Of a stretch of DNA of 64,000 nt, positions 1 to 7,805 are shown piece by piece (position 1 is the stretch's first letter; every line of letters begins with the position of its first letter). Position numbers and translations under genes: made by a program. The stretch comes from Bacteroidales bacterium UBA4345 (GTDB taxonomy: Bacteria; Bacteroidota; Bacteroidia; Bacteroidales; Paludibacteraceae): contig DGTD01000079.1 of the NCBI GenBank assembly GCA_002396385.1, positions 4,434 through 68,433 of the forward strand, written 5' to 3'. The notes under the pieces were generated by a model. That model saw nothing but the letters and a program-made list of their open reading frames with translations. It did no database searches and was not told the DNA's origin.

Positions 1-1788
1 GTAGTGGTCTGCGATGGCCAGGACTTCAGTGCTGAGTTGACTATTGCTTGTGTTGAGAATACTTACAAGATTGCATGGTTCCAAGACGGTAAAGAACTGA
101 TTGGTCAGACCGACCGTGTGTTGTCGTTCTCGCCTGCAACTCCTGAAAACGATGGTGTTTACTCTTATAAAGTAACCAACCGTGGATGTACGGTTGAGGA
201 AAAGATTGCTCAGGGCGAACCTGTCAAGGTGAAACCTTACATCGAATTTACAGCACAGCCTGAGTACATTGTTCGTAACGGTGACCCATTGTCAGTTCCT
301 CTGTCTATTACTGTACCTGCTGTTGGTGAACCTTCAAGCATTGAATGGACTGAGGGCGGCGTAAGTTTTGCATCTGGCAATCCTCTCACTTTGTCAGCGG
401 TAACTGCCGACCATAACTTTAAGGTGGTGTTGTCTGACGATGACTACTGTTCTGCTGAGGGTAGTGTGGTAGTAAAGAAGGATGCTCGTTTGAAACTGAA
501 TGTACAGCTTGATGACCAGATGTGTGCAAGTGACTTCCGTGAACTTGTTATCGATACTACTGGTACTGGTCGCTTTATCTTCCCTGAACGCATGCAGATC
601 TACATTGTAGAGAATGTTGGTGGCGAATCGAAGAAGATTGAAGGCGGTTGGATTTGGAAGGACAATATGCTCCGTTATACGGTTAAACCTGCTTCAGATG
701 CGATTTACACTGTAAACTTCATTTATCGTGAGGGTGAACCTGAAGAGCAGACTGAAACTGTAACGAAGACTTTGAAAGTGCTCCCTCCTATCGAAATTGT
801 ATTGCCGGAAGGCTTGAAACTTTGTGGTGATGGTGATAACAATTTCGATATTGAGTTAGAGTCTGTAACTCCTACTGGTACTTTGGTTACCTGGGATGAC
901 GATGAGTCAATTGTGTCTGGTCGTGATGGTAATTCTATAACCATTAATCCTGTATTCGATGAGTCGGCCTCTTCTAACAGTTTCTATAAGTCGTATAAGT
1001 TGACCGCTTCTTACAGCATTTGTTCTGAAGTCACTAAGTATGTGACCGTAAGGGTTGACCGTCCGTTGGTCGGCGAATTGAAAGGTCCTGAAATCATTTG
1101 TGAGGGTACTACTGCTACAATCGACGCTTCTGATTACAATTCGGATACCTACACATGGACTAGCCAAGACGACGAGAAGTTCCCTGAAAAGGCTGTCTCT
1201 CCTGCAATTTATGTCACTCCAACCTATTCATCGACCTACAATGTGGAGATGACCCGCGGTGAGTGTTCGGCAGAAGACAGTTGGTCTGTTATTGTGTCGG
1301 CTAAACCTGAAATTGTAAGTATCGATTCTATTAAGTATCATACCCGTACAATTCAGGTAAGTGGTGGCGCTACTCCTTATCACTTCTTTATTGAAGATGT
1401 GACACCAACCCCTGTAACCGATGCAACAATCGACAACATACCATTCGGTTACCATAATGTTGCAGTGGTTGACGATGCGGGTTGTTCGGTAGTAGCAGGC
1501 TTTAATGTTCTTTCTCCTGGTATTAAAATTCCTAAGATTTTATCTCCTAACGGTGATGGTGTTGACGACCGTATCACATCTCCTGTAATCAAGGAGGCTT
1601 ATCCTGATGCAAAGATTTGCATCTACGACCGTTATGGTAAGAAGTTGGCCGAGTATAAAGGCTCGGACGAAGGTTGGGATGGTACTTATGGAGGTAAGGA
1701 AATGAAGTCTACCGACTATTGGTACGAAATCGAAATCCAAGAATTGCAACAGACTTATACTGGCCACTTCACTCTGATGCGTCAATAA
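1..1788 (+). CDS. C-terminal part of a large secreted Ig/PKD-like adhesin with T9SS type B sorting domain (5' partial)
   Basis: The reading frame is open from the first base of the window, so the true start lies upstream and 595 codons are visible. Most of the protein is a series of beta-rich, cysteine-containing repeats of about 85-100 residues that read like Ig/PKD-type folds (for example segments starting with PYIEF, PPIEI and RPLVG). The last 90 residues begin with KIPKILSPNGDGVDD, which is the signature of the gliding-motility-associated (CHU_C, type B) C-terminal domain that sends proteins through the type IX secretion system to the cell surface. The protein is therefore probably a surface adhesin or structural protein. 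A strong terminator follows directly. The specific ligand cannot be told from sequence. Confidence is high for the sorting domain and moderate for the repeat fold. Confidence 0.85.
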   Translation, partial: VVVCDGQDFSAELTIACVENTYKIAWFQDGKELIGQTDRVLSFSPATPENDGVYSYKVTNRGCTVEEKIAQGEPVKVKPYIEFTAQPEYIVRNGDPLSVPLSITVPAVGEPSSIEWTEGGVSFASGNPLTLSAVTADHNFKVVLSDDDYCSAEGSVVVKKDARLKLNVQLDDQMCASDFRELVIDTTGTGRFIFPERMQIYIVENVGGESKKIEGGWIWKDNMLRYTVKPASDAIYTVNFIYREGEPEEQTETVTKTLKVLPPIEIVLPEGLKLCGDGDNNFDIELESVTPTGTLVTWDDDESIVSGRDGNSITINPVFDESASSNSFYKSYKLTASYSICSEVTKYVTVRVDRPLVGELKGPEIICEGTTATIDASDYNSDTYTWTSQDDEKFPEKAVSPAIYVTPTYSSTYNVEMTRGECSAEDSWSVIVSAKPEIVSIDSIKYHTRTIQVSGGATPYHFFIEDVTPTPVTDATIDNIPFGYHNVAVVDDAGCSVVAGFNVLSPGIKIPKILSPNGDGVDDRITSPVIKEAYPDAKICIYDRYGKKLAEYKGSDEGWDGTYGGKEMKSTDYWYEIEIQELQQTYTGHFTLMRQ

Positions 1789-1810
1789 GGCTTGTTAGTT
1801 GAATATATGA

Positions 1811-1841
1811 AAGCACCCGGTGTTTATCGGGTGCTTTTTTG
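1811..1841 (+). terminator. Intrinsic terminator after the T9SS cargo gene
   Basis: AAGCACCCG and CGGGTGCTT form a perfect 9-bp stem (1811-1819 with 1828-1836) around a small loop and run into a T tract. It separates the large secreted protein from cysE. Confidence 0.85.
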
Positions 1842-1872
1842 TTGTGTGCACTAGAGTTATTTTGTAATTTTG
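1842..1872 (+). promoter_or_regulatory. Bacteroidota-type promoter for cysE
   Basis: TTG at 1842-1844 is followed after 20 bp by TAATTTTG at 1865-1872, matching the TTTG/TAnnTTTG promoter of the phylum. The cysE start codon lies 19 bp further on, so the leader would be very short. No start-proximal Shine-Dalgarno sequence is present. Confidence 0.55.
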
Positions 1873-1891
1873 TACACTATTTTATGTTAGT

Positions 1892-2797
1892 ATGGCTACG
1901 CACAAGAAGATTGATACCAAATTAATGTCGGTAATTGATTCATTATCTGATTTCGACTCTTTTAAAAATACTTGTCATACAAGTGATGGCCTTCCGTTCC
2001 CATCGGAGGCTAAGTTGAGACAGATAGTTGAACTTACACGCGAAATTTTGTTCCCGGGCTATTTCGGGAATTCGTTCGTTGATAAAAACACCTTGAAATT
2101 CCACATGGGTGTCAATGTTGAGCGTTTAAGCGCCTGTCTGACTGAGCAAGTGATGGCCGGATTGTGCTTTGAAATAAAAAACGATCAGGCGGCGCTTGAA
2201 AAAAACAGAGAGGATGCCCGTCGCATTTCTTCTGATTTCATTGCCCAGTTGCCTGAAATGAGAAGAGTGTTGATGACAGATGTGGTTGCCGCATACAATG
2301 GCGATCCGGCAGCTAAAAGCTTTGGTGAGATCATTCTCTGTTATCCGACTTTTAAAGCCGTTTCGAATCACCGTATGGCGCATGCCCTGCTTAAGTTGGG
2401 GGTTCCCCTTATACCTCGAATTATTTCAGAAATGGCCCATTCCGAGACGGGCATTGATATCCATCCAGGTGCTACAATTGGCGGTTATTTCTCTATTGAC
2501 CATGGAACAGGTGTGGTTATTGGCGAAACTGCCATTATCGGTAACAATGTCAAACTTTACCAAGGCGTAACTCTAGGTGCGAAAAACTTCCCATTAGATG
2601 ATAATGGGAATCCGATTAAGGATTTACCTCGTCACCCAATTGTGGAGGATAATGTCATTATCTATTGTAATGCAACGGTCTTGGGCCGAATTACCATAGG
2701 AGAAGGTGCTACCATTGGTGGTAATGTTTGGGTTACCAACGACGTGCCAAAAGGAGAGAAAGTGTTCCAATCGAAAGTACAGCAAATTTCAAAATAA
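1892..2797 (+). CDS. cysE: Serine O-acetyltransferase
   Basis: This 301-residue protein transfers acetyl from acetyl-CoA to L-serine, the first step of cysteine synthesis, in the cytoplasm. The first 180 residues form the helical N-terminal region of the longer EpsC/plant-like serine acetyltransferase type. The C-terminal part is a left-handed beta-helix with hexapeptide repeats. DIHPGATIG (His191) and IDHGTG (His204) are the expected active-site histidine region, and IIGNNVKLYQGVTLGA is the family's acetyl-CoA-binding segment. The ATG at 1892 lies just after a good promoter and gives the usual length. The gene appears to be transcribed alone, since it has its own promoter and a terminator at 2806. 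No cysK lies next to it here. Confidence 0.93.
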   Translation: MATHKKIDTKLMSVIDSLSDFDSFKNTCHTSDGLPFPSEAKLRQIVELTREILFPGYFGNSFVDKNTLKFHMGVNVERLSACLTEQVMAGLCFEIKNDQAALEKNREDARRISSDFIAQLPEMRRVLMTDVVAAYNGDPAAKSFGEIILCYPTFKAVSNHRMAHALLKLGVPLIPRIISEMAHSETGIDIHPGATIGGYFSIDHGTGVVIGETAIIGNNVKLYQGVTLGAKNFPLDDNGNPIKDLPRHPIVEDNVIIYCNATVLGRITIGEGATIGGNVWVTNDVPKGEKVFQSKVQQISK

Positions 2798-2805
2798 AGA
2801 TTTTA

Positions 2806-2838
2806 AGGGGCGGCTGTGAATGCCGCCTTTCTTTTTTT
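2806..2838 (+). terminator. Intrinsic terminator between cysE and birA, abutting the birA start codon
   Basis: GGCGGC (2809-2814) pairs with GCCGCC (2822-2827), extended by A/G-T pairs, and is followed by a T-rich tail that ends exactly where the birA ATG begins (2839). Confidence 0.75.
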
Positions 2839-3585
2839 ATGGATTCAATTATTCATTTTAATGTCGTAGGCTCGACCAACGACGAAATGCAACGTCTGTT
2901 AACAGTTAACCGTGATGACGTGGCCGAGGGAACCCTTGTCTATGCAGATGAACAAACAAATGGACGTGGTCAGGTTGGAAACCATTGGGAGTCGGAACCT
3001 GGTAAGAACTTGTTGGCCTCTATCGTTTTGTTTCCCGATTTCCTTCCTGCCGACCGCCAATTCTTGGTGACACAAATCGGGGCCCTCGCTGTTCGTGATT
3101 TCCTAACTTTACATGTCGGATTAAACAGCGTGACGGTAAAGTGGCCGAATGATGTCTACGTGCAGGACAAAAAAATTAGCGGGACACTCAATGAGGCCAT
3201 GTTGATGGGGAAGCGTATGGCTTATGTGATTTTGGGTGTTGGTATAAATTTGAATCAGAAGACATTCTCCTCTTATCCTGTCAATCCGGTTTCTGTGTCG
3301 CATTTAACGGAAAAAGAGTTTGATGTTGATCGAGCTGCGCTTCTGTTGCGGCAGTGTGTCATGTTGCGTTATATGCAGTTGGTAAATGGTGAAGAAGAAC
3401 AGATAAGGTCGGAGTATTTGTCTGTAATGTATAGAAGACACGGTTTTTATGAGTATGAAGACGATTCTGGATGCGTTTTTTCTGCTAAATTGGTGACTGT
3501 ACATCCCGAAGGAGAATTGGAACTCGAACTGCGGGATGGAAAACACCGTACCTTCCTGTTTAAACAGGTGAAATTTGTGCTGTAA
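2839..3585 (+). CDS. birA: Biotin--[acetyl-CoA-carboxylase] ligase
   Basis: This 248-residue cytoplasmic enzyme activates biotin with ATP and attaches it to the carboxylase carrier lysine. The frame is open further upstream into cysE, but the ATG at 2839 (MDSIIHFNVVGSTNDEM) gives the normal start of the catalytic core. GRGQVGNHW is the biotinyl-AMP loop and KWPNDVYV is the conserved ligase motif, followed by KISGTLNE. There is no N-terminal helix-turn-helix domain, so this is a ligase only and not a repressor of the E. coli BirA type. The short C-terminal SH3-like domain is present. The T tract of the upstream terminator touches the start codon, so expression presumably depends on readthrough or an internal cysE promoter. 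Confidence 0.9.
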   Translation: MDSIIHFNVVGSTNDEMQRLLTVNRDDVAEGTLVYADEQTNGRGQVGNHWESEPGKNLLASIVLFPDFLPADRQFLVTQIGALAVRDFLTLHVGLNSVTVKWPNDVYVQDKKISGTLNEAMLMGKRMAYVILGVGINLNQKTFSSYPVNPVSVSHLTEKEFDVDRAALLLRQCVMLRYMQLVNGEEEQIRSEYLSVMYRRHGFYEYEDDSGCVFSAKLVTVHPEGELELELRDGKHRTFLFKQVKFVL

Positions 3586-3614
3586 GTTGTTTTTAATAGC
3601 GTGTTTTGTGATAA

Positions 3615-3660
3615 AATGCTCGTTTTTCTTATGAAAATCGAGCATTGTTTTATTGTTTTA
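3615..3660 (+). terminator. Intrinsic terminator after birA
   Basis: AATGCTCG with extension (3615-3628) pairs with its complement (3633-3646) with one mismatch and is followed by a T-rich tail. The following stretch to 3952 holds no gene; it is AT-rich and carries the next operon's promoter. Confidence 0.7.
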
Positions 3661-3831
3661 CTGGAATCTGACGAAAATTCTTTCTTTTTGTCGATTATAT
3701 TTTATAACTAATAGCGGTTGTCCCGTAATAATCTGTTATTGGAATACCTTTTTATCCTCCTTGTTTGTTAGAATCTCTAAATTGTTTTCGCAAAGACGGG
3801 TGTATTGCGCCTTTTCGTGAAAAATCGGATT

Positions 3832-3839
3832 TAACTTTG
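3832..3839 (+). promoter_or_regulatory. Likely -7 element of the ammonium-uptake operon
   Basis: TAACTTTG matches TAnnTTTG. The -33 element is weak. It would give a leader of about 100 nt before the ATG at 3953. The 3661-3831 stretch shows no gene and no clear operator, although nitrogen control of this operon would be expected. Confidence 0.45.
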
Positions 3840-3952
3840 TGGTGTAAACAAAAGATAGCAGAAATTAAAGTTTGATGACTTTTTGGTAAGTGAATTTGAT
3901 TTTTACTATTAAAAAGATAGAATTATAGAGGTTTTAATAAAATTATTTCAGT

Positions 3953-4681
3953 ATGGTTAAAAAGATTACATTCGTAGTGGCTTTGGCAACAGTGAGCTTG
4001 CAACCACTAGTGGCACAGGAAGAGGTTGCCGAGACCTCAAAGGAGGCAAAAGTAAAAGTGGAGGCTGGTGCCGATTTGGTAAGCACGTATGTATGGCGTG
4101 GCCAGCAATTGTCAGCAGCGGCTTTCCAGCCCGGCGTTAGCATGAACGTTGGTGGTTTCTCGTTAGGTGTTTGGGGGTCTGCCGATTTTGAACATGCAAT
4201 AAATGAATTCGACTGGTTTGCAAGTTATTCAATAAGCGGCTTCTCTATTGGTTTGACTGATTATTGCGGTGCCGCTGCCCGTCAGGATGACGGGACATTC
4301 CCTAGGTATGGCGATTACGACAATCACATTCTGGAACTGAACACCGCTTTCGATTTCGGTGAAGTCTGCAAGAAATTCGCACTAACAATTTCTGCCAACG
4401 TGAACTTGGTTAACGACAAAGATGGGGCTGGTGATGAACAATACTCAACCTATATCGAACTCGGATATCCGGTTAAAGCAGGTTCTGTAGGAGTCGATTT
4501 TGCAGTTGGCCTGACTCCGTTCGAGGGTGCTTACTCCGACAATTTCAACCTTGTAAACCTCTCGGTGAAAGCGAGCAAGGAACTGCAGTTTACACCATCG
4601 TTCAGTCTGCCTGTCTATGCGCAGGGTATAGTGAACCCTTATAGTGAACAGGCGTATCTGGCGTTCGGTATAACATTCTAA
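3953..4681 (+). CDS. TorF-like putative outer-membrane beta-barrel protein of the ammonium operon
   Basis: The protein has 242 residues. Its N-terminus is a signal peptide (MVKKITFVVALATVSLQPLVAQ, cleaved after AQ), followed by amphipathic beta strands with glycine and aromatic residues and a final strand ending in phenylalanine (AFGITF), as in outer-membrane barrels. The segment AGADLVSTYVWRGQQLS resembles the start of the TorF/TIGR02001-type barrel family. It stands 34 bp upstream of the P-II gene and two genes from amtB, so it may help ammonium or another small nitrogen compound to cross the outer membrane; that role is inferred from position only. Family assignment is moderate, outer-membrane location is well supported. 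Confidence 0.7.
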   Translation: MVKKITFVVALATVSLQPLVAQEEVAETSKEAKVKVEAGADLVSTYVWRGQQLSAAAFQPGVSMNVGGFSLGVWGSADFEHAINEFDWFASYSISGFSIGLTDYCGAAARQDDGTFPRYGDYDNHILELNTAFDFGEVCKKFALTISANVNLVNDKDGAGDEQYSTYIELGYPVKAGSVGVDFAVGLTPFEGAYSDNFNLVNLSVKASKELQFTPSFSLPVYAQGIVNPYSEQAYLAFGITF

Positions 4682-4715
4682 AAACTTATCTTACCCCAAA
4701 TAAATTATTACAGAT

Positions 4716-5069
4716 ATGAAAAAACTGGAAGCCATTATCAGAAAGACGAAGTTCGATGACGTCCGCGACGCCTTGTTAGAGGCTGACATCGAATGGTTCT
4801 CATTCTACGAGGTTAGAGGTATGGGAAAGTCGTTACAGTCGCGTATCTATCGTGGTGTAATGTACGACACCAGTATCATTGAGCGAATGCTCGTGTCGAT
4901 TGTCGTGCGCGACATAAATGTGGAAAAGACCGTTCAGGCTATCATAAAGGCTGCCCGTACGGGTGACGTGGGCGATGGAAGAATCTGGGTAATACCCGTA
5001 GAGGATGCCATCAGAATACGGACCGGTGAGCGGGGAGACATCTCTCTTTACGATGCCGAAAAGGAATAA
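4716..5069 (+). CDS. glnK: P-II family nitrogen regulatory protein (GlnK type)
   Basis: This 117-residue cytoplasmic signal protein senses 2-oxoglutarate and ATP/ADP and is known to plug AmtB. MKKLEAIIRKTKFDDVRDAL is the typical P-II start, and TGDVGDGRIWVIPVEDAIRIRTGERG is the nucleotide-binding C-terminal signature in full. The T-loop region (GMGKSLQSRIYRGVMYDTS) is one residue shorter than in E. coli GlnB. Tyr50 aligns with the uridylylated Tyr51, but the Gln39 position that coordinates Mg and 2-oxoglutarate does not align cleanly (Ser39 or Gln41). It lies between the barrel gene and amtB. Confidence 0.92.
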   Translation: MKKLEAIIRKTKFDDVRDALLEADIEWFSFYEVRGMGKSLQSRIYRGVMYDTSIIERMLVSIVVRDINVEKTVQAIIKAARTGDVGDGRIWVIPVEDAIRIRTGERGDISLYDAEKE

Positions 5070-5119
5070 ACACTTTAAGTTAGACAGTGAATATAGATTA
5101 CCCCAAAAGAAATGTTACT

Positions 5120-6502
5120 ATGGATATAATACGCAAACATATGCCATCGAAACGGTGGATGGCCGTGATTCTGATGACACTTATGGCTGGCGGTTCTGCC
5201 GTCGCCGATGTATATGAAATTGATGGAAAACCCATCTCGGCCGATGATGTGGCCGTCTCACTTGATACAGTATGGATGATTTTAGGAGCAATGCTGGTTT
5301 TCTTCATGCAACCTGGATTTGCTTTGGTGGAGGCTGGTTTCACTAGGACGAAGAATACGGCCAACATTCTGATGAAGAACTTAGTCGACTTTTCGTTCGG
5401 TTCCCTCCTGTTCTGGCTGTTTGGGTTCGGCCTGATGTTCGGTTGTGGAGGCGCTGGTTTTGTGGGCACTCCCAGTTTCGGTAGTCTCGACTTCTTTACA
5501 GCACCAGGCGGACTTCCAAAAGAAGGAGTCTTGATTTTCCAGACCGTCTTCTGCGCAACCGCGGCAACAATTGTTTCGGGTGCTATGGCAGAACGAACCA
5601 AATTCTCAATGTACCTGATTTACTCGGTCATTATCAGTTTGTTGATTTATCCGGTTTCAGGACACTGGACCTGGGGTGGCGGTTGGCTGATGAACGGGGA
5701 AGACGGTAGCTTTATGATGGACTTGTTCGGCCACACCTTCCATGACTTTGCAGGCTCTACAATAGTGCATTCTGTTGGCGGATGGATTGCCTTGGCTGGC
5801 GCCATTGTTCTTGGCCCGCGTATCGGGAAATATGGAAAGGACGGGAAAAGCCACGCTATACCTGGCCACAACCTTACATTAGGAGCGCTCGGTGTGTTCA
5901 TCCTTTGGTTTGGATGGTTTGGTTTCAACCTGGGTTCTCAGCTTGCTGCTTCTGGTGAGGTGAACCGAGAGGCTATCAGCCACGTATTTATGACTACCAA
6001 CTTGGCCGCGTGTGCAGGTGGTGCAGCCGCCTTGTTTGTCAGCTGGTTCCGTTATGGAAAACCTTCTCTCTCGTTGGCACTTAACGGAGTGTTGGCCGGA
6101 TTGGTAGGGATTACTGACGGATGTGACTGTGTCTCTCTCGGAGGCTCTGCTATTATCGGTCTTTTGAGTGGTGTGGTACTTGTGTATGCAGTCTCTTTCA
6201 TTGACGAGAAACTCCATATCGATGACCCTGTAGGTGCTACCTCAGTGCATTTGTGTTGCGGCGTCCTCGGCACACTGCTTACCGGCTTCCTTTCTACTTC
6301 TGAAGGTCTCTGCTATGGATTCGGTGCCGGGTTCCTTGGGGCTCAGATTCTTGGAATAGTTGCTATAGGCGCATGGTCGTTCGGTACCGGATTCTTGATG
6401 TTCAAGGTCATCGACAAGGTTCACGGTCTCAGGGTTCCTTCTCGCATTGAAGAAGAAGGATTGGATATTTATGAACACGGAGAAACCGCCTACAACGCAT
6501 AA
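5120..6502 (+). CDS. amtB: Ammonium transporter AmtB
   Basis: This inner-membrane channel for ammonium has 460 residues from the ATG at 5120. An in-frame GTG at 5087 is less likely because the ATG gives a clean signal peptide (KRWMAVILMTLMAGGSAVADV), as many AmtB proteins have. About eleven hydrophobic segments follow. Conserved features are MQPGFALVEAGF, GHWTWGGGWL, DFAGSTIVHSVGG (first pore histidine) and VHLCCGVLGTLLTG (second pore histidine). The gene ends the barrel-glnK-amtB operon, and P-II would close the channel when nitrogen is plentiful. A short hairpin (CAATCT/AGATTG, 6549-6564) follows without a good T tail, so the operon end is not certain. Confidence 0.95.
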   Translation: MDIIRKHMPSKRWMAVILMTLMAGGSAVADVYEIDGKPISADDVAVSLDTVWMILGAMLVFFMQPGFALVEAGFTRTKNTANILMKNLVDFSFGSLLFWLFGFGLMFGCGGAGFVGTPSFGSLDFFTAPGGLPKEGVLIFQTVFCATAATIVSGAMAERTKFSMYLIYSVIISLLIYPVSGHWTWGGGWLMNGEDGSFMMDLFGHTFHDFAGSTIVHSVGGWIALAGAIVLGPRIGKYGKDGKSHAIPGHNLTLGALGVFILWFGWFGFNLGSQLAASGEVNREAISHVFMTTNLAACAGGAAALFVSWFRYGKPSLSLALNGVLAGLVGITDGCDCVSLGGSAIIGLLSGVVLVYAVSFIDEKLHIDDPVGATSVHLCCGVLGTLLTGFLSTSEGLCYGFGAGFLGAQILGIVAIGAWSFGTGFLMFKVIDKVHGLRVPSRIEEEGLDIYEHGETAYNA

Positions 6503-6583
6503 ATAGATTTCTCTTCTGTAACATTTGAATTTGGAAAGCTGCCTTGCGCAATCTGTATAGATTGTTAGAGGTGGTTTTCTTTT

Positions 6584-6615
6584 TTTGCTGTTTATACTTG
6601 TATTTAGTATTTTTG
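6584..6615 (+). promoter_or_regulatory. Bacteroidota-type promoter for surE
   Basis: TTTG at 6584-6587, exactly 20 bp, then TATTTTTG at 6608-6615. The surE ATG is at 6644. This is one of the cleanest promoter matches in the window. Confidence 0.6.
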
Positions 6616-6643
6616 TAATGTTATTTTCGAAAAATACGCACTT

Positions 6644-7423
6644 ATGGTAAAAATGCGCCCCTTAATCTTAATCTCGAACGACGACGGTGTACATGCAGAA
6701 GGACTTGCCTGCTTGCTTAAAACGGTGAGCCCGTTGGCCGATGTGGTAGTCCTTGCTCCCGATACACAACAGTCTGGGAAGTCGAGTGCAGTCACCAGTG
6801 GTGTGGATATTGAGTTGAGGTGCTTGCGCAAAGAAGCCGGATTGGAAGTCTATGCTTCGAACGGAACACCGGTCGATTGTGTGAAACTGGCATTTTACAC
6901 GGTTTGCCGTGACCGACGGCCCGATTTGGTGCTGGCGGGAATAAACAAGGGGACAAACAGTTCGATAAATGTAATTTATTCGGGAACTATGGGTGCGGTT
7001 ATCGAGGGCTGCATTAACGGTATTCCGTCTGTTGGCTTTTCGCTGTGTGTCAATCCGGGTGAACCTGCCGATTACAGCTATGGTTTGCCTATTGTAAGAA
7101 AATTGGTGGTAGAACTGTTAGACGGGGCTCTCAATCTGCCTACTGGTGTCTGTTTGAATGTGAACTTTCCTGTAGGTCCTATTGAAGGCGGATTACAATG
7201 GTGCACGCAGGCGGTTAGCAAGTGGACAAAGGAATTCGATTATGTCGGAGTGAACAAAACTACCGACAATCCGTTGTATACACTGGGTGGGGAGTTTGTC
7301 TGCATGGAACCCGATAGGGAAGGCACTGACGAATATGTGCTGGCTCACCACGGCGCTTCTTGTGTCCCGTTGAAAATAGATATGACAGACATGCATTTTT
7401 TGTCTGCGATGAAACGAAAATAG
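6644..7423 (+). CDS. surE: 5'/3'-nucleotidase SurE
   Basis: A 259-residue metal-dependent phosphatase that removes phosphate from nucleoside monophosphates. LILISNDDGVHAEGL near the start carries the paired aspartates (Asp13, Asp14) that bind the metal; APDTQQSGKSSAVT, GTPVDCV, INKGTNSS and YSGTMGAVIEG are the other conserved SurE blocks. An in-frame ATG three codons in (6653) is an equally possible start. It begins a group with a small membrane protein and lpxB, a gene order seen in other Bacteroidota. Confidence 0.94.
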   Translation: MVKMRPLILISNDDGVHAEGLACLLKTVSPLADVVVLAPDTQQSGKSSAVTSGVDIELRCLRKEAGLEVYASNGTPVDCVKLAFYTVCRDRRPDLVLAGINKGTNSSINVIYSGTMGAVIEGCINGIPSVGFSLCVNPGEPADYSYGLPIVRKLVVELLDGALNLPTGVCLNVNFPVGPIEGGLQWCTQAVSKWTKEFDYVGVNKTTDNPLYTLGGEFVCMEPDREGTDEYVLAHHGASCVPLKIDMTDMHFLSAMKRK

Positions 7424-7451
7424 ATTAAACAAAATAATAGAAACAGTAGAG

Positions 7452-7805
7452 ATGGGTTACGACGATTTTTCTGGAAAGGTGGAAGAACACTACTACGATG
7501 GTGAACCTCACTCCTTCAACACCTTTTGGCTAGGTTTGGTGGTATCGGTAATCATGCCTGTTGTGTGCCTGTTGGCCATTGTGTATTTTACCGGGGCGGC
7601 GCAGTTCAACTCGCTTCGCCATGTTGTGCACGTCCTTATGTCGAACAATTCCGCTTACATGACCAATATCTACATCATGGCGCTGATGCCAAGTATGTTT
7701 GGTTTCTTCTGGGCCTACAAAACCGAACGCTGGAAGTTCGGACGTGGTTATATTGTAGGCACATTGTTGTTTTTGGTCTTCTTTTTCGCACGCACCCTTC
7801 TATGA
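7452..7805 (+). CDS. Small membrane protein of unknown function, between surE and lpxB
   Basis: 117 residues with three probable transmembrane helices (about 26-48, 66-87 and 97-115) and an acidic, tyrosine-rich N-terminus (GYDDFSGKVEEHYYDG). No catalytic motif is visible. It overlaps lpxB by the 4-base ATGA junction, which indicates translational coupling, so a role beside lipid A synthesis is plausible but only by position. The family is not recognised with a name. Confidence 0.75.
   Translation: MGYDDFSGKVEEHYYDGEPHSFNTFWLGLVVSVIMPVVCLLAIVYFTGAAQFNSLRHVVHVLMSNNSAYMTNIYIMALMPSMFGFFWAYKTERWKFGRGYIVGTLLFLVFFFARTLL

Noticed and set aside
6549..6564. Hairpin CAATCT/AGATTG after amtB as terminator
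   Set aside because: Short stem without a T tract next to it.
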